Of a stretch of 64,000 nucleotides of DNA, positions 19,763-27,920 are shown piece by piece. Source of the stretch: Candidatus Cloacimonadota bacterium (lineage in GTDB: Bacteria > Cloacimonadota > Cloacimonadia > Cloacimonadales > Cloacimonadaceae); contig JAAYEF010000010.1 in the NCBI GenBank assembly GCA_012728875.1, forward strand, positions 62,001 to 126,000, read 5' to 3'. Numbering within the stretch: the first letter of the stretch is position 1; every line of letters starts with the position of its first letter. Made by a program: the position numbers and the translations under genes. The notes under the pieces are model-generated. The model did no database searches and was not told the DNA's origin. It saw only the letters and a program-made list of their open reading frames with translations.

Positions 19763-20248
19763 TTAGCCAAAAAAACTTGGCGCTATCAATTTTATAAACT
19801 GGATGACCACATTGGCGTAAAAGCCCGCCAAAAGGTCGTCAACCACGACGCCCCAACCGCCTTTAAGACGTTGGGAAACGTTGATGGGAAAAGGTTTTGC
19901 GATGTCGAAAACCCGGAACAGCGCAAAGGCATAGATCGCCATCATCAGCGACTTGGGCAAAAACATCACAGTTACAAAATAACCGCAAACTTCGTCTATG
20001 ACAATCGCCGGTGCATCGCGTCCCAGCTTTTTTTCCGCCAAAGTGCTGATCCAAACCGAAAACAGGCTGAAAATCAGCAGCCCCAATCCGGTGAACCACC
20101 AGCCTTTTCCCTCAAAAAGGCTTTGCGGCAAAAGCAGATAGACCCCGGCGGCAAAGAGACTGCCCCAGGTTCCCGGCGCAAAGGGTATGAAGCCGATGCC
20201 AAACACCGAGGCGATGAAATTTTCCGGATGAAAAGCCTTGGGCTTCAC
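19763..20248 (-). CDS. pgpA: Phosphatidylglycerophosphatase A
   Basis: A 161-residue integral membrane enzyme that dephosphorylates phosphatidylglycerophosphate to phosphatidylglycerol. Family motifs are visible: GFIPFAPGTWGSL at about residues 19-31, IVIDEVCGY near 82-90, and the closing FRVFDIAKPFPI...LKGGWGVVVDDLLAGFYAN. Three to four hydrophobic segments are present. Its start overlaps the stop of the SurA-like gene by one base. Confidence 0.95.
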   Translation of the reverse strand: MKPKAFHPENFIASVFGIGFIPFAPGTWGSLFAAGVYLLLPQSLFEGKGWWFTGLGLLIFSLFSVWISTLAEKKLGRDAPAIVIDEVCGYFVTVMFLPKSLMMAIYAFALFRVFDIAKPFPINVSQRLKGGWGVVVDDLLAGFYANVVIQFIKLIAPSFFG

Positions 20249-21507
20249 TATTGGATGACCTCAACGAATGATTTGGAGATCAATTCATCGATCCAATCAT
20301 CATAGACCTCGGAAAACTTCATTTGATAGAGATAGTTTTTCAGCTCGGTTTTGATTTCCTCATAGCCGAAAACCCGGCTTGGCGACTCCTCCAAACGCGC
20401 AAAAAGCAGCAGCATATCCTCGTTTTCCAAGACCGGCGTCATCTGTCCCACCGGCGTTGCCATGATCTGAGCCGCATAAAGCTCCGGCATTTCCTCCTCG
20501 GCAATTTCGCCGATCAATCCGCCGTTGGGAGCCGAAACGCTGTCTTCCGAATATTCCCGGGCCAGGTCGGCAAAGCTTTCTCCGCCACTATTGTAGCGTT
20601 CGCGGATCTCTTCCATCAGCTCGCGGGCTTCGGTGTAATCCGCTTCCGAAGGTTCCAAAATTTTCAGGATGTGGCGGGCGCGGATTTCGTTGCTACGCTT
20701 TTCCTCCACCTTGATGATGTGGTAGCCAAATTCCGTTTCCACGATGCCGGACACTTCGCCGGGATTTAACTTGAAAGCGGCATCCTCAAAGGGTTTCACC
20801 ATCATGCCACGGCTAAAGAAGCCCAAGTCACCACCCTGTTCTTTGCTGGGGCAATCGCTGCTTTCACGTGCCAGAGTGGCAAAATCCGCTCCGCGGTTCA
20901 AACGGTCCAAAATATCCTGGATTTCCTTCAATTTTTTTGCTTCGCTGGCTTTGCCGGGCTTGATCTGCCGGATGATGTATGCCGTTTCCCAAGTCGGGGG
21001 CTTCACCGCCAGTTCATTCTTGCTGCTTTCATAGAATTCGCGCATTTCATCTTCGGTGATTTGAACCTTGGATCTCACATAGATATCCACCAACTGCTGG
21101 CTCAGATAGCTTTCGCGGATCTGCGAAATATAGAGGTCCAACAGCTCAAGTTCCGTGAGGTCTTCCTTTGCCAGATCGGCGGCAAAAGCCTGTTCGGAAG
21201 GGTATTTCGCCTTGGTTTTGGCAAGTTCTGTCTTGGCATATTGCTCCACTTTGGCATTATCCACGCGGATATCCATGTCCTTCGCTTTTTGGAAAATGAC
21301 CTTTTGTTCGATCAGGTGACGCAATGCCTCGTTTTCATCAAGCTCATCTTCCTGAACCCCGGAAATCTGCATCTGATACATCAGCTTATACACGTCGCTC
21401 ATCAAAATGATATCCGAACCCACCTTGGCAACAATGCGGTCCACCAATTTTGCGGACATTCCCATCAGCAGGCTCAAAATTGCCAGAATCAGCAGTATCT
21501 TTTTCAT
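20248..21507 (-). CDS. SurA-like periplasmic parvulin chaperone
   Basis: A 419-residue exported chaperone and peptidyl-prolyl isomerase. Signal peptide residues 1-18 precede a SurA N-terminal domain (about 22-170). Two parvulin domains follow. The first contains GADFATLARESSDCPSKEQG then GDLGFF, and FGYHIIKVEE. The second contains RARHIL...FADLAREYSEDSVSAPNGG and is shorter. A C-terminal helix (MKFSEVYDDWIDELISKSFV) packs back on the N-domain in known SurA proteins. The role is escort and folding of outer-membrane proteins, matching the many barrels here. Confidence 0.93.
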   Translation of the reverse strand: MKKILLILAILSLLMGMSAKLVDRIVAKVGSDIILMSDVYKLMYQMQISGVQEDELDENEALRHLIEQKVIFQKAKDMDIRVDNAKVEQYAKTELAKTKAKYPSEQAFAADLAKEDLTELELLDLYISQIRESYLSQQLVDIYVRSKVQITEDEMREFYESSKNELAVKPPTWETAYIIRQIKPGKASEAKKLKEIQDILDRLNRGADFATLARESSDCPSKEQGGDLGFFSRGMMVKPFEDAAFKLNPGEVSGIVETEFGYHIIKVEEKRSNEIRARHILKILEPSEADYTEARELMEEIRERYNSGGESFADLAREYSEDSVSAPNGGLIGEIAEEEMPELYAAQIMATPVGQMTPVLENEDMLLLFARLEESPSRVFGYEEIKTELKNYLYQMKFSEVYDDWIDELISKSFVEVIQ

Positions 21508-21546
21508 AATTTTCCTTGTTTGTCAGCCCGGTTCAAACCGGTAAAA

Positions 21547-22362
21547 CTAATAGTAGTATATCTTTGGATATTTTTTTTTCAGTTCGCGGATCAGGTTGTC
21601 ATACACCTGCTGCCTGCGTTCCTTGATCAAAATGGTGCGAATCTCGTTGCGATATTCGCCAAAGTTTGCATCCTGGGTGCCTTCGCGTTGCTGCAAACTG
21701 CGCAGGATATAGGTTCTCCCATTCACATTCACCATGCCGGGTGTATTTAAAGCCAGTTCATGAGCCGCGCGCCAAAACAGCGAATCCGGTCCTTCGGCGG
21801 TCACAAATCCCATGCGTCCCTGCTGTTCTCGCAGCGTTTCCTGGGAATATTCCGCCACGGCTTGGTCAAAATCGTAGCCTTCCTCGCGCAGTTTGCTCAA
21901 AATGGCGGCGGCAGATGCCGGATCGCGGCAAAGCAGACGCTGGATGTCGTATTCCATCAGCTTTCCCTGAAATTCGTTCTGATGCACGCGATAGTAGTTG
22001 AACAGCTCTTCTTCGCCAATGTTGATGCTGGCGAGGCGCTGTGAAATGAGCGCATTTGCCTTGATCTTCTTTTGGGCAAAATCCGCTCGCAGCCGAACCG
22101 CGGGATCCTTGTTCAGTTCCAGCTCATCCGCTTCTTTGGCCAGCAGGGTCAGGTTCACCCAGTTCTCAATCTCTTTCTTGCGCTCTTCGGGGCCCATGCT
22201 GTCCCACTGTTCGTCTGTGAACAGAGCGCGGAAAGCTTCCTGATACATGATGTCGCCTTCCACCTCTGCCAGAGGGCTCAGCTGATCAGCATCACTGTCT
22301 TTTTTCCCGCAGCCTGCTAAAAACAGCAGAACCAGAAGCAGAAGCAATCCTAAACGACGCAT
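21547..22362 (-). CDS. Lipoprotein parvulin-like peptidyl-prolyl isomerase
   Basis: A 271-residue lipoprotein (LLLVLLFLAGC lipobox, Cys18). The helical N-terminal half (LFTDEQWDSMGPEERKKEIE, then NWVNLTLLAKEAD) resembles the SurA/PrsA chaperone domain. The middle has a parvulin-like pattern (YDFDQAVAEYSQET...QGRMGFV), but the isomerase motifs are weaker than in the neighbour at 20248-21507. It ends with three tyrosines. It lies 39 bases upstream of the SurA-like gene and four bases after the gene at 22367, so the three are probably co-transcribed. Chaperone activity without isomerase activity is possible. Confidence 0.8.
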   Translation of the reverse strand: MRRLGLLLLLVLLFLAGCGKKDSDADQLSPLAEVEGDIMYQEAFRALFTDEQWDSMGPEERKKEIENWVNLTLLAKEADELELNKDPAVRLRADFAQKKIKANALISQRLASINIGEEELFNYYRVHQNEFQGKLMEYDIQRLLCRDPASAAAILSKLREEGYDFDQAVAEYSQETLREQQGRMGFVTAEGPDSLFWRAAHELALNTPGMVNVNGRTYILRSLQQREGTQDANFGEYRNEIRTILIKERRQQVYDNLIRELKKKYPKIYYY

Positions 22363-22366
22363 AATC

Positions 22367-23593
22367 TTATAAAAATGGCGGGGTATAGGTTATCTTGATC
22401 TTGGGACGCTTGTCCGCAGGAGCGTCAGAAAAATGCCAAAGCTCCAGCCTGCCATAGTTTTGCAGTTCCTGCATGGAGCGCACCACGATACCGTAAGGCA
22501 GCTTTTTTCCCGAACTGTAGGCCTGGATGATGGCGGTGACATCCACTTCAATGCTGTCTCCGCGCACAAACTGGTCGGAAACAAAGCCGGAAGTCAAACG
22601 GCTGTCATCAATCACCACCGGTTCGGCAACGTTCAGGGAATCGTTCATCCTGTCTGCACGCAGCTTGACGGATGCGATGCTTCCGTAATACGGATTTTCC
22701 TTCACATAAAACACCAGCTTGGCTTGGTTGATGGTCACGCGTTTGCGCTGTTTCTCATCCAACACATTGCCCTGCATATCCTTGAACCAATCGTTGCGGA
22801 TATTGAAATCCACAAAGAAGCGGGAGGGATTGATATTGTTCAAAACCCAGCGATCCGCAAGCAGCGGCGCGGTTTGTTCATCAATGCGATAGCTGTCTCG
22901 GGTGGGGCGCTGCTCATAGATGCTGTCGTCGCTTCCCTCCGTCGGCTCCGGATCCGTGATGCGATAGCGGAAACGCAGTTGCGGACCGCGCCCGGTTTCC
23001 ATGCTCATCATCTCCACCCAGGAGCCAGCTTCGGCTTTGATGGCAAGGGTCAATCCCAAAGTGTCGGCTTCGCTGCGCCAGTTTTCCAGCGCTGCGGCGG
23101 GAATGGGAATCTTGACCTGGGTGCCCAGGGTGCTGATGGTATCCGGCACAGTGAAGGCTATGGGTGTGATCAGGGTCAGGTTTGCATCATCGATCAATCC
23201 CGTGCTGTCCGCCGCCCAGCTTTGGTTCAGCTTGTAAATCTTGAGTTCCAGCGGATTGCGCCTCGCCGGGGAACGCTTGGTGAGCGTCAGGCTCAAAAAG
23301 GTGGAATCCTGATAGTCTGGAATGCGGAATTTGCCCACCTCTGGCAAAGCGGTGAAGCGCATGAAGGTGACGCTTTCGATGCCTTCAAAGTTTCCGCACA
23401 AAAGCGAAGACTCGGTTCCTTTGATCTTGGCACTGCCAGCAAAGCTGTAACCACCAAAAACCTGCAATGAATCCACTGTGGTCATCGGTCTCACATCCGA
23501 CCAGTTATTCCCTGTGGGATTGTTTTTTCTGATACATCCGCTCAAGGCTAAAAGCACCAGCAGCAACGGCAGGATCGTCTTTTTTAATTCCAT
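22367..23593 (-). CDS. Lipoprotein of unknown function (DNRLRE-like end)
   Basis: A 408-residue lipoprotein (LLALSGC lipobox, Cys20). The body is beta-rich. Its C-terminal part (VDVTAIIQAYSSGKKLPYGIVVRS...GRLELWHFSDAPADKRPKIKITYTPP) resembles the DNRLRE-type beta-sandwich of extracellular proteins. It is the first gene of the minus-strand cluster that continues with the two parvulins, so it may be a client or partner of them. The exact role is unknown. Confidence 0.75.
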   Translation of the reverse strand: MELKKTILPLLLVLLALSGCIRKNNPTGNNWSDVRPMTTVDSLQVFGGYSFAGSAKIKGTESSLLCGNFEGIESVTFMRFTALPEVGKFRIPDYQDSTFLSLTLTKRSPARRNPLELKIYKLNQSWAADSTGLIDDANLTLITPIAFTVPDTISTLGTQVKIPIPAAALENWRSEADTLGLTLAIKAEAGSWVEMMSMETGRGPQLRFRYRITDPEPTEGSDDSIYEQRPTRDSYRIDEQTAPLLADRWVLNNINPSRFFVDFNIRNDWFKDMQGNVLDEKQRKRVTINQAKLVFYVKENPYYGSIASVKLRADRMNDSLNVAEPVVIDDSRLTSGFVSDQFVRGDSIEVDVTAIIQAYSSGKKLPYGIVVRSMQELQNYGRLELWHFSDAPADKRPKIKITYTPPFL

Positions 23594-23646
23594 ATCTATC
23601 TACCTGTTAAAATATTCATTTCTCTAAAAGTAGTATTAGTAGGCAC

Positions 23647-23840
23647 TGTGGATAGGTGGATTATCGGTCAACCTTTTTTTTAAACCGATGGCGTTCAAGG
23701 GATAAAAAAGCTTCGCACTCGGTGCATAAGCTGTGGATAAGTCCGGGGTCAAAACAAGCCTTGTCCACATCAGCAATACACCGCATCCAAAAATGAAAAC
23801 TTGTCCACACTTATCCACACTTTCTTTCCACTTATCCACA
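23647..23840. other. DnaA-box cluster downstream of dnaA (part of probable oriC)
   Basis: Exact boxes are TGTGGATAA at 23732-23740 and TTATCCACA at 23811-23819 and 23832-23840. One-mismatch boxes are TGTGGATAG at 23647-23655 and TTGTCCACA at 23761-23769 and 23801-23809. Six boxes within 194 bases in an otherwise gene-free gap are far above chance. With the second cluster before dnaA this gives a bipartite origin like that of Bacillus subtilis. No unwinding element can be proven by eye. Confidence 0.85.
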
Positions 23841-23857
23841 TAAACAAAGCTAAAACC

Positions 23858-25189
23858 CTATGATTTAATGTTTTTGATCAGTTGCTCGATGTGGGAGCGG
23901 AAATTCACGTCTTCACGGAAGCGGTTGTCGATCATTTTTTTGGCGTGCAAAACTGTGGTGTGGTCCTTGCGTTTGAAATATTCTGCAATTTCCTTCAGCG
24001 AAATGGAGGGGATCAACAGGCTTGCCAGATACATCGCGATTTGGCGTGGATTGGAGATGCTTTGCTTGCGTGTTTTGTCCACGATCTGGGGGATGGTGAT
24101 GCCATAAGCCGTGCAAACCTCCTGCGTCACCGTGTCCAGGGTGATTTCCTTTTTCTGTTCGCTGATCATGTCGCTCAAAATTCCGCTCACGGTTTCGGTG
24201 TCCAGATCCGCCGGGTCCAGCTTGTTGTAGGAAGCATAAGCCAAAATGCGGATCAGGGAACCCTCCAAAGCGCGCACACTGGAGGAGATGGATTCGGCGA
24301 TGAAGGAAAAGATATCATCGGAAAGCACGATGTTTTCCGGCTCGGCTTTCTTGCGCAGAATGGCGACCCTAGTCTCAAAATCCGGGTTTTTCAAGTCGCA
24401 AAGCAGGCCGCTTTCAAAGCGCGTCACCAAACGGTTTTCCAGATCCGGAATATCTTTGGGCGGACGGTCGGATGTCAATACGATCTGCTTTTGATTGTCA
24501 AAGAGGGCGTTAAAGGTGTGAAAAAATTCTTCCTGCGTGCCTTCCTTTCTGGAAAGAAAGTGCACGTCGTCCACCAGCAGCAAATCCACCTTGCGATATT
24601 TGGCGCGAAACTCCGGCATCTTGTTCGAGCGGATGGATTCGATCATCTCGTTTGTGAAAGCCTCGCTGGTGATATAGTGGATGGTGCAGTTGCGTCCTTC
24701 CTGCGCCACAAAGTTTCCCACCGCCTGCATCAGATGGGTCTTCCCCATTCCGCTTTCTCCGTAGATGAACAGCGGATTGTAGGTCAAGCCCGGTGCTTCC
24801 GCCACGGCCTTGGCAGCAGAATAGGCAAAGTTGTTGTTTCTGCCCACCACAAACTGCTCAAAGTTGAAGCGCTCATTCAGTTTGGTGTTCACAATCACCC
24901 GGTTTCCAAAGTAATCCCCCGGGCTGCTTTTTTGTTCGGGCGGGTTGTGCGGCGGCGAGGTGAATTTCACCAAATAGCGCTGCTGATATAGCGCATAGGA
25001 GATCTCGCTCAAGGTGTCGGTGTAGTTTTGGTTCAAATAATTTGCCGCGAATTGCGTGGGAACCCTCACCACCAGGGAGTTGTCTGTCATGTCCACCAAG
25101 CGGGTTTCCGAAAACCAGGTCCGAAAACTCTGGTTGTTAATGTTTTCCTCCAGTCTATCCAAAATGTTCTGCCAAATATCTTGATCCAT
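23858..25189 (-). CDS. dnaA: Chromosomal replication initiator DnaA
   Basis: A 443-residue AAA+ initiator that binds TTATCCACA boxes and opens the origin. Domain I covers about 1-80 and a short linker about 80-105. The AAA+ core has Walker A GESGMGKT at 144-151 and Walker B LLLVDDVHFL. The C-terminal DNA-binding domain carries the family signature around FKRKDHTTVLHAKKMI. The start has no strong Shine-Dalgarno sequence. Exact DnaA boxes lie on both sides, which implies autoregulation and origin function. Confidence 0.98.
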   Translation of the reverse strand: MDQDIWQNILDRLEENINNQSFRTWFSETRLVDMTDNSLVVRVPTQFAANYLNQNYTDTLSEISYALYQQRYLVKFTSPPHNPPEQKSSPGDYFGNRVIVNTKLNERFNFEQFVVGRNNNFAYSAAKAVAEAPGLTYNPLFIYGESGMGKTHLMQAVGNFVAQEGRNCTIHYITSEAFTNEMIESIRSNKMPEFRAKYRKVDLLLVDDVHFLSRKEGTQEEFFHTFNALFDNQKQIVLTSDRPPKDIPDLENRLVTRFESGLLCDLKNPDFETRVAILRKKAEPENIVLSDDIFSFIAESISSSVRALEGSLIRILAYASYNKLDPADLDTETVSGILSDMISEQKKEITLDTVTQEVCTAYGITIPQIVDKTRKQSISNPRQIAMYLASLLIPSISLKEIAEYFKRKDHTTVLHAKKMIDNRFREDVNFRSHIEQLIKNIKS

Positions 25190-25216
25190 CTGCGTATCCT
25201 ATTCAAAAAATTATCT

Positions 25217-25359
25217 TTATCCACAAAGCTGAAGTGGGACTTAATGCAGCCGTTTTAAAACTCTCAATCACTTGTGAATAAATAAGTTATCTTGCATTTT
25301 TAGTCCCCCGGCAAGCGCCTGTCAAAAAAGTTATCCACAGCTTGTCCACATGATCCACA
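25217..25359. other. DnaA-box cluster upstream of dnaA (part of probable oriC)
   Basis: Exact TTATCCACA boxes lie at 25217-25225 and 25331-25339. One-mismatch boxes follow at 25342-25350 (TTGTCCACA) and 25351-25359 (TGATCCACA). The dnaA promoter must lie in or beside this cluster. The sequence to the right (about 25430-25610) is A/T-rich with runs of A and T and is a candidate unwinding region. Confidence 0.85.
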
Positions 25360-25917
25360 GGTCTTGCTAAAAATCATTTTGCGTAAGACTTGCACAGCTA
25401 TCTGAACTCCGCCGGGAGACACATCACAAGATTTTTAATCTGGCTTCTTTTGTCAAGGCGCTAGAGCCTGTAACTTATAGTTAATTCAACTTGTTACAAA
25501 CTCTAAGCTCCTTTTTTACAAGGCGATTATGAGCATTTTTACAAAAATTAAAAACAAGCCTTTAGATTCGTATTTATCTATACAGCAGATGGTTATGGAT
25601 TGTTGAATTTTATCCAAGGCTGTTATGGGGATTTTTTGAAGCCCGGTCACACGAAAACTTTTTCCCAGGCTCCTCCTTGAGCCCCAAAGCTGTCCCTCCT
25701 GATTGATACCCGTATCCCTCCCAAATAAAATTGGAGAGGACTATGGGAAGTCTATGGCTTGTGTTAAGGATGGGCTGCAGGAGGAGGCAGGGCACCTGCT
25801 TTTCCAAGCCATTTTTCTTTTGTGAACTGCGTCATGCAGAAAGATGGAACTCCGCTTTCCGTTTGATCAATACAGGGTTTTTCCCCTTTGAAACTGAACG
25901 GCTCACGCAAATAAAGC
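25360..25917. other. Gene-free stretch right of dnaA
   Basis: No ORF with coding character is visible. The first 250 bases are A/T-rich and may be origin DNA. Positions 25664-25792 form an inverted-repeat element listed separately. The end leads into the promoter of the lipoprotein at 26035. No rpmH or rnpA gene, the usual dnaA neighbours in many bacteria, is present here. Confidence 0.5.
25664..25792. repeat. MITE-like inverted-repeat element, copy A
   Basis: A 129-base non-coding element. Its ends, CCCAGGCTCCTCCTTGAGCCC (25664-25684) and GGGCTGCAGGAGGAGGCAGGG (25772-25792), are inverted repeats matching at about 17 of 21 positions. Its right half (CTATGGGAAG...GTTGTGTT-like...GGATGG...GGAGGAG) is also found in the element at 44288-44428. 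There is no transposase inside. Confidence 0.6.
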
Positions 25918-25946
25918 TTGACGCATAATGCGGGAGCGATTATGTG
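25918..25946 (+). promoter_or_regulatory. Probable promoter of the first small lipoprotein, with DnaA box
   Basis: TTGACG (25918-25923), a 17-base spacer and TATGTG (25941-25946). The same arrangement, with largely conserved spacer, precedes the paralogue at 26835. An exact DnaA box TGTGGATAA (25945-25953) overlaps the presumed -10 end here but is absent at the paralogue. Confidence 0.55.
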
Positions 25947-26034
25947 TGGATAAAAGCTGAACGCGGCAAAGGAAACGCCAAAAATGTATAGTCCTTAGTC
26001 TGGATTCAGCAAAATACAAACACGGGAGATAATC

Positions 26035-26478
26035 GTGAAAAAATTAATCATTGGGCTCTTGCTGGTCGTGGTTCTTCTCATGATCGGTGCCTGCAAAACC
26101 GAATCTGATGAAGTGGCAGCCACCAAGGTGGCTAAGTCTTTCTTTGAAGCCTTGGATAACAAGGATTTTAAGACTGCAAAAACATATGCAACTGCAGAAA
26201 CCCAAAAGACTCTGGACTTTATTGAAATGATGATGAGTGACGGCGGCTTGTTCGGTGAAGAAGATACTGTGAATGTCGAAGAATCCGAAGAAGCTGAAGA
26301 AGCCAAGGAAGAAGAAGGCGTTGAGACCCATGAGATTCTTTCTGTGAAAGTGGATGGCGACAAAGCGGTTGCAAGCGTCAAAGTGACAAATTCCAACGAT
26401 CCTGATAATCCTAAGACTGATGAAGTTCAGATGCTTAAGGAAAAAGGAACTTGGAAAGTCCACATGACCAAAGAATAA
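26035..26478 (+). CDS. Small DUF4878-like lipoprotein, copy 1
   Basis: A 147-residue lipoprotein starting at GTG with GGGAGAT upstream. The lipobox MIGAC puts the lipidated Cys at residue 20. Residues 29-65 (ATKVAKSFFEALDNKDFKTA) match the start of the NTF2-like DUF4878 fold. An acidic insert (EESEEAEEAKEEEGVE) lies at about 83-98, and the end (VQMLKEKGTWKVHM) closes the fold. It is a tandem duplicate of the gene at 26835, and both proteins are 147 residues. The role in the envelope is unknown. A terminator follows. Confidence 0.82.
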   Translation: MKKLIIGLLLVVVLLMIGACKTESDEVAATKVAKSFFEALDNKDFKTAKTYATAETQKTLDFIEMMMSDGGLFGEEDTVNVEESEEAEEAKEEEGVETHEILSVKVDGDKAVASVKVTNSNDPDNPKTDEVQMLKEKGTWKVHMTKE

Positions 26479-26716
26479 AAAAAACAATTTCAAAACAATG
26501 AAGGCTCGCCGTTTTTGGTGAGCCTCTTTTTTTGCCGGGGGGATTTTTGGGCCTTGGTTTTTTCCGGACTGAGGGAAATGGATTTGAACCTTAAAGGGGC
26601 GTGAATATGGCGGCACTTTGCTTTTCAGGGAGTTTTGTGGGTTCAAAAGAGCCATGAAGCAGGCAGTGCGTGGTTTTTCATCCACAACAGATGCCAGCTT
26701 GGCATGAAAATAAAAC
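26479..26716. other. Intergenic stretch between the lipoprotein paralogues
   Basis: The gap between the two paralogues is 356 bases. It begins with a rho-independent terminator (26502-26533) and ends with the duplicated promoter at 26717. Nothing else is recognisable between them. Confidence 0.5.
26502..26533 (+). terminator. Rho-independent terminator after lipoprotein copy 1
   Basis: AGGCTCGCC (26502-26510), loop GTTTTT, GGTGAGCCT (26517-26525), then C and eight T. The stem has nine pairs, one of them a wobble pair. Confidence 0.85.
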
Positions 26717-26745
26717 TTGACGGAGAATGCAGTGGCGATTATTTG
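26717..26745 (+). promoter_or_regulatory. Probable promoter of the second small lipoprotein
   Basis: TTGACG (26717-26722), a 17-base spacer ending GTGGCGAT and TATTTG (26740-26745). It aligns base for base with the promoter at 25918-25946, so the promoter was duplicated together with the gene. Confidence 0.5.
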
Positions 26746-26834
26746 TGAAAATAGCTGAATCCGATAACAATAATGCTAAAATGTCGGCATTGTTTTGGTG
26801 TAGATTCAGTAAAACACAAAAACTGGAGAAGAGT

Positions 26835-27278
26835 ATGAAAAAGCTCATCATCGGCGCATTATTGGTTGCGCTTTTGGTTTTGGCGGCGGCATGCAAACCG
26901 TCGGAACAAAAGCAAGCCACCAAGGTTGCCAAAGCCTTTTTTGAAGCACTTGAAAAGAAAGATTTCAAGACTGCCAAGCTTTATGCAACCAAAGACACCC
27001 AAGGGGTGCTCGATTTTATGGAAGGTGGACTTTTAGGCGGCATGTTGGACACCGAAGGTGAAGAAAACAAAGCCGAAGAAAAAGAAGATGAAGGCTTTAA
27101 CACCTACAAGGTCGTGAGCGTCACCGTGAATGGTGAAAATGCCGTGGCCAATGTGGAGGCAAGCAATTCCAAAAACGCCGAGCAGAAGGAAACGAAGAAT
27201 TACGATATGGTGAAAGAAGACGGCGAGTGGAAAGGCTTCAATCCAGTCAATGTTTTTTTGTTGAGCTGGATTGCGTAA
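26835..27278 (+). CDS. Small DUF4878-like lipoprotein, copy 2
   Basis: A 147-residue paralogue of the gene at 26035 with the same signal (MKKLIIG), lipobox (LAAAC, Cys20), core ATKVAKAFFEALEKKDFKTAK and acidic insert (EGEENKAEEKEDEG). ACTGGAG precedes the ATG at 26835. An upstream ATG at 26727 lies in the promoter and was not used. The last 15 residues (NPVNVFLLSWIA region) differ from copy 1 and are hydrophobic, so the C-terminus may have changed by a local frameshift or insertion. It is convergent with recX. Confidence 0.8.
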   Translation: MKKLIIGALLVALLVLAAACKPSEQKQATKVAKAFFEALEKKDFKTAKLYATKDTQGVLDFMEGGLLGGMLDTEGEENKAEEKEDEGFNTYKVVSVTVNGENAVANVEASNSKNAEQKETKNYDMVKEDGEWKGFNPVNVFLLSWIA

Positions 27279-27311
27279 AGCAATTTTCAGCTCAGGCGAA
27301 GCTGGGTTTAT

Positions 27312-27920
27312 CTAATCCAGATCGTCCCAGGCGTTTTGAATGTCCTCCAGTTCAAAACCTTTGCGAAACAGATATGCAAAGGCTTTTTCGCGCAGCTTTT
27401 GGCGGGGCAAATCCCCTTTGGAAGCGCAGTATTTTTTCATGAGTTCCTTCACATCCTCAGACGCCTGGCGGGAGGAAAAAAGCTCTTCCAGAATAGGTTC
27501 CCAAAGCTGGGCGGGCAGCATCTGTTCCCGCAGTTTGGCAATGATGGTGCGCTTGGAGGCGCGGCGATTCTGATATGAACGGATCAGGGTTTCGGCAAAG
27601 CGGGTGTCGTTCAGATAGTTCAAGTCCCGGCATTTTTGCAGGGCAGCTTCGATGATATGGCTGTCAAAATCCTTTCTTTGCAAGAGCTTGCGGCACTGCA
27701 GGCTGCTGCGTTCGGATTTCGCCAGATAGTCCATCAGGAGCAGCTGCGCCTGTTTTTGCAGAAGCTGGCAGAGTTCCCGGGCTTCCTCTTCTGAAACTTC
27801 GCCTTCAAAAACCGGCGGATAAGAAAGCGGGAGCGCCCGTTTTGGCAGGCTTCCCCCGCAATATCCTTCCAGTTCAAGCTTCAGGGTGCTTCTGTTTTTA
27901 GTCGAGATCCTCAGTTTCAT
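27312..27920 (-). CDS. recX: Regulatory protein RecX
   Basis: A 202-residue helical protein that binds RecA filaments and modulates them. The tandem three-helix repeats are visible, for example [40 protein letters not shown] and [16 protein letters not shown]. Its ATG lies 23 bases inside the 3' end of recA in another frame, so it is very likely translated from the same mRNA. The residues before about 55 are less conserved, and a later start is possible but none has a better ribosome site. Confidence 0.9.
   Translation of the reverse strand: MKLRISTKNRSTLKLELEGYCGGSLPKRALPLSYPPVFEGEVSEEEARELCQLLQKQAQLLLMDYLAKSERSSLQCRKLLQRKDFDSHIIEAALQKCRDLNYLNDTRFAETLIRSYQNRRASKRTIIAKLREQMLPAQLWEPILEELFSSRQASEDVKELMKKYCASKGDLPRQKLREKAFAYLFRKGFELEDIQNAWDDLD

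Noticed and set aside
20860-20875. TTTCACGTG in the SurA-like gene as a parS half site
   Set aside because: The right arm reads CCAGAG instead of AAACA, so it is not a palindrome.
27254-27292. Hairpin GAGCTG...CAGCTC between lipoprotein copy 2 and recX as a terminator
   Set aside because: The stem has mismatches and no T-run follows it on either strand.
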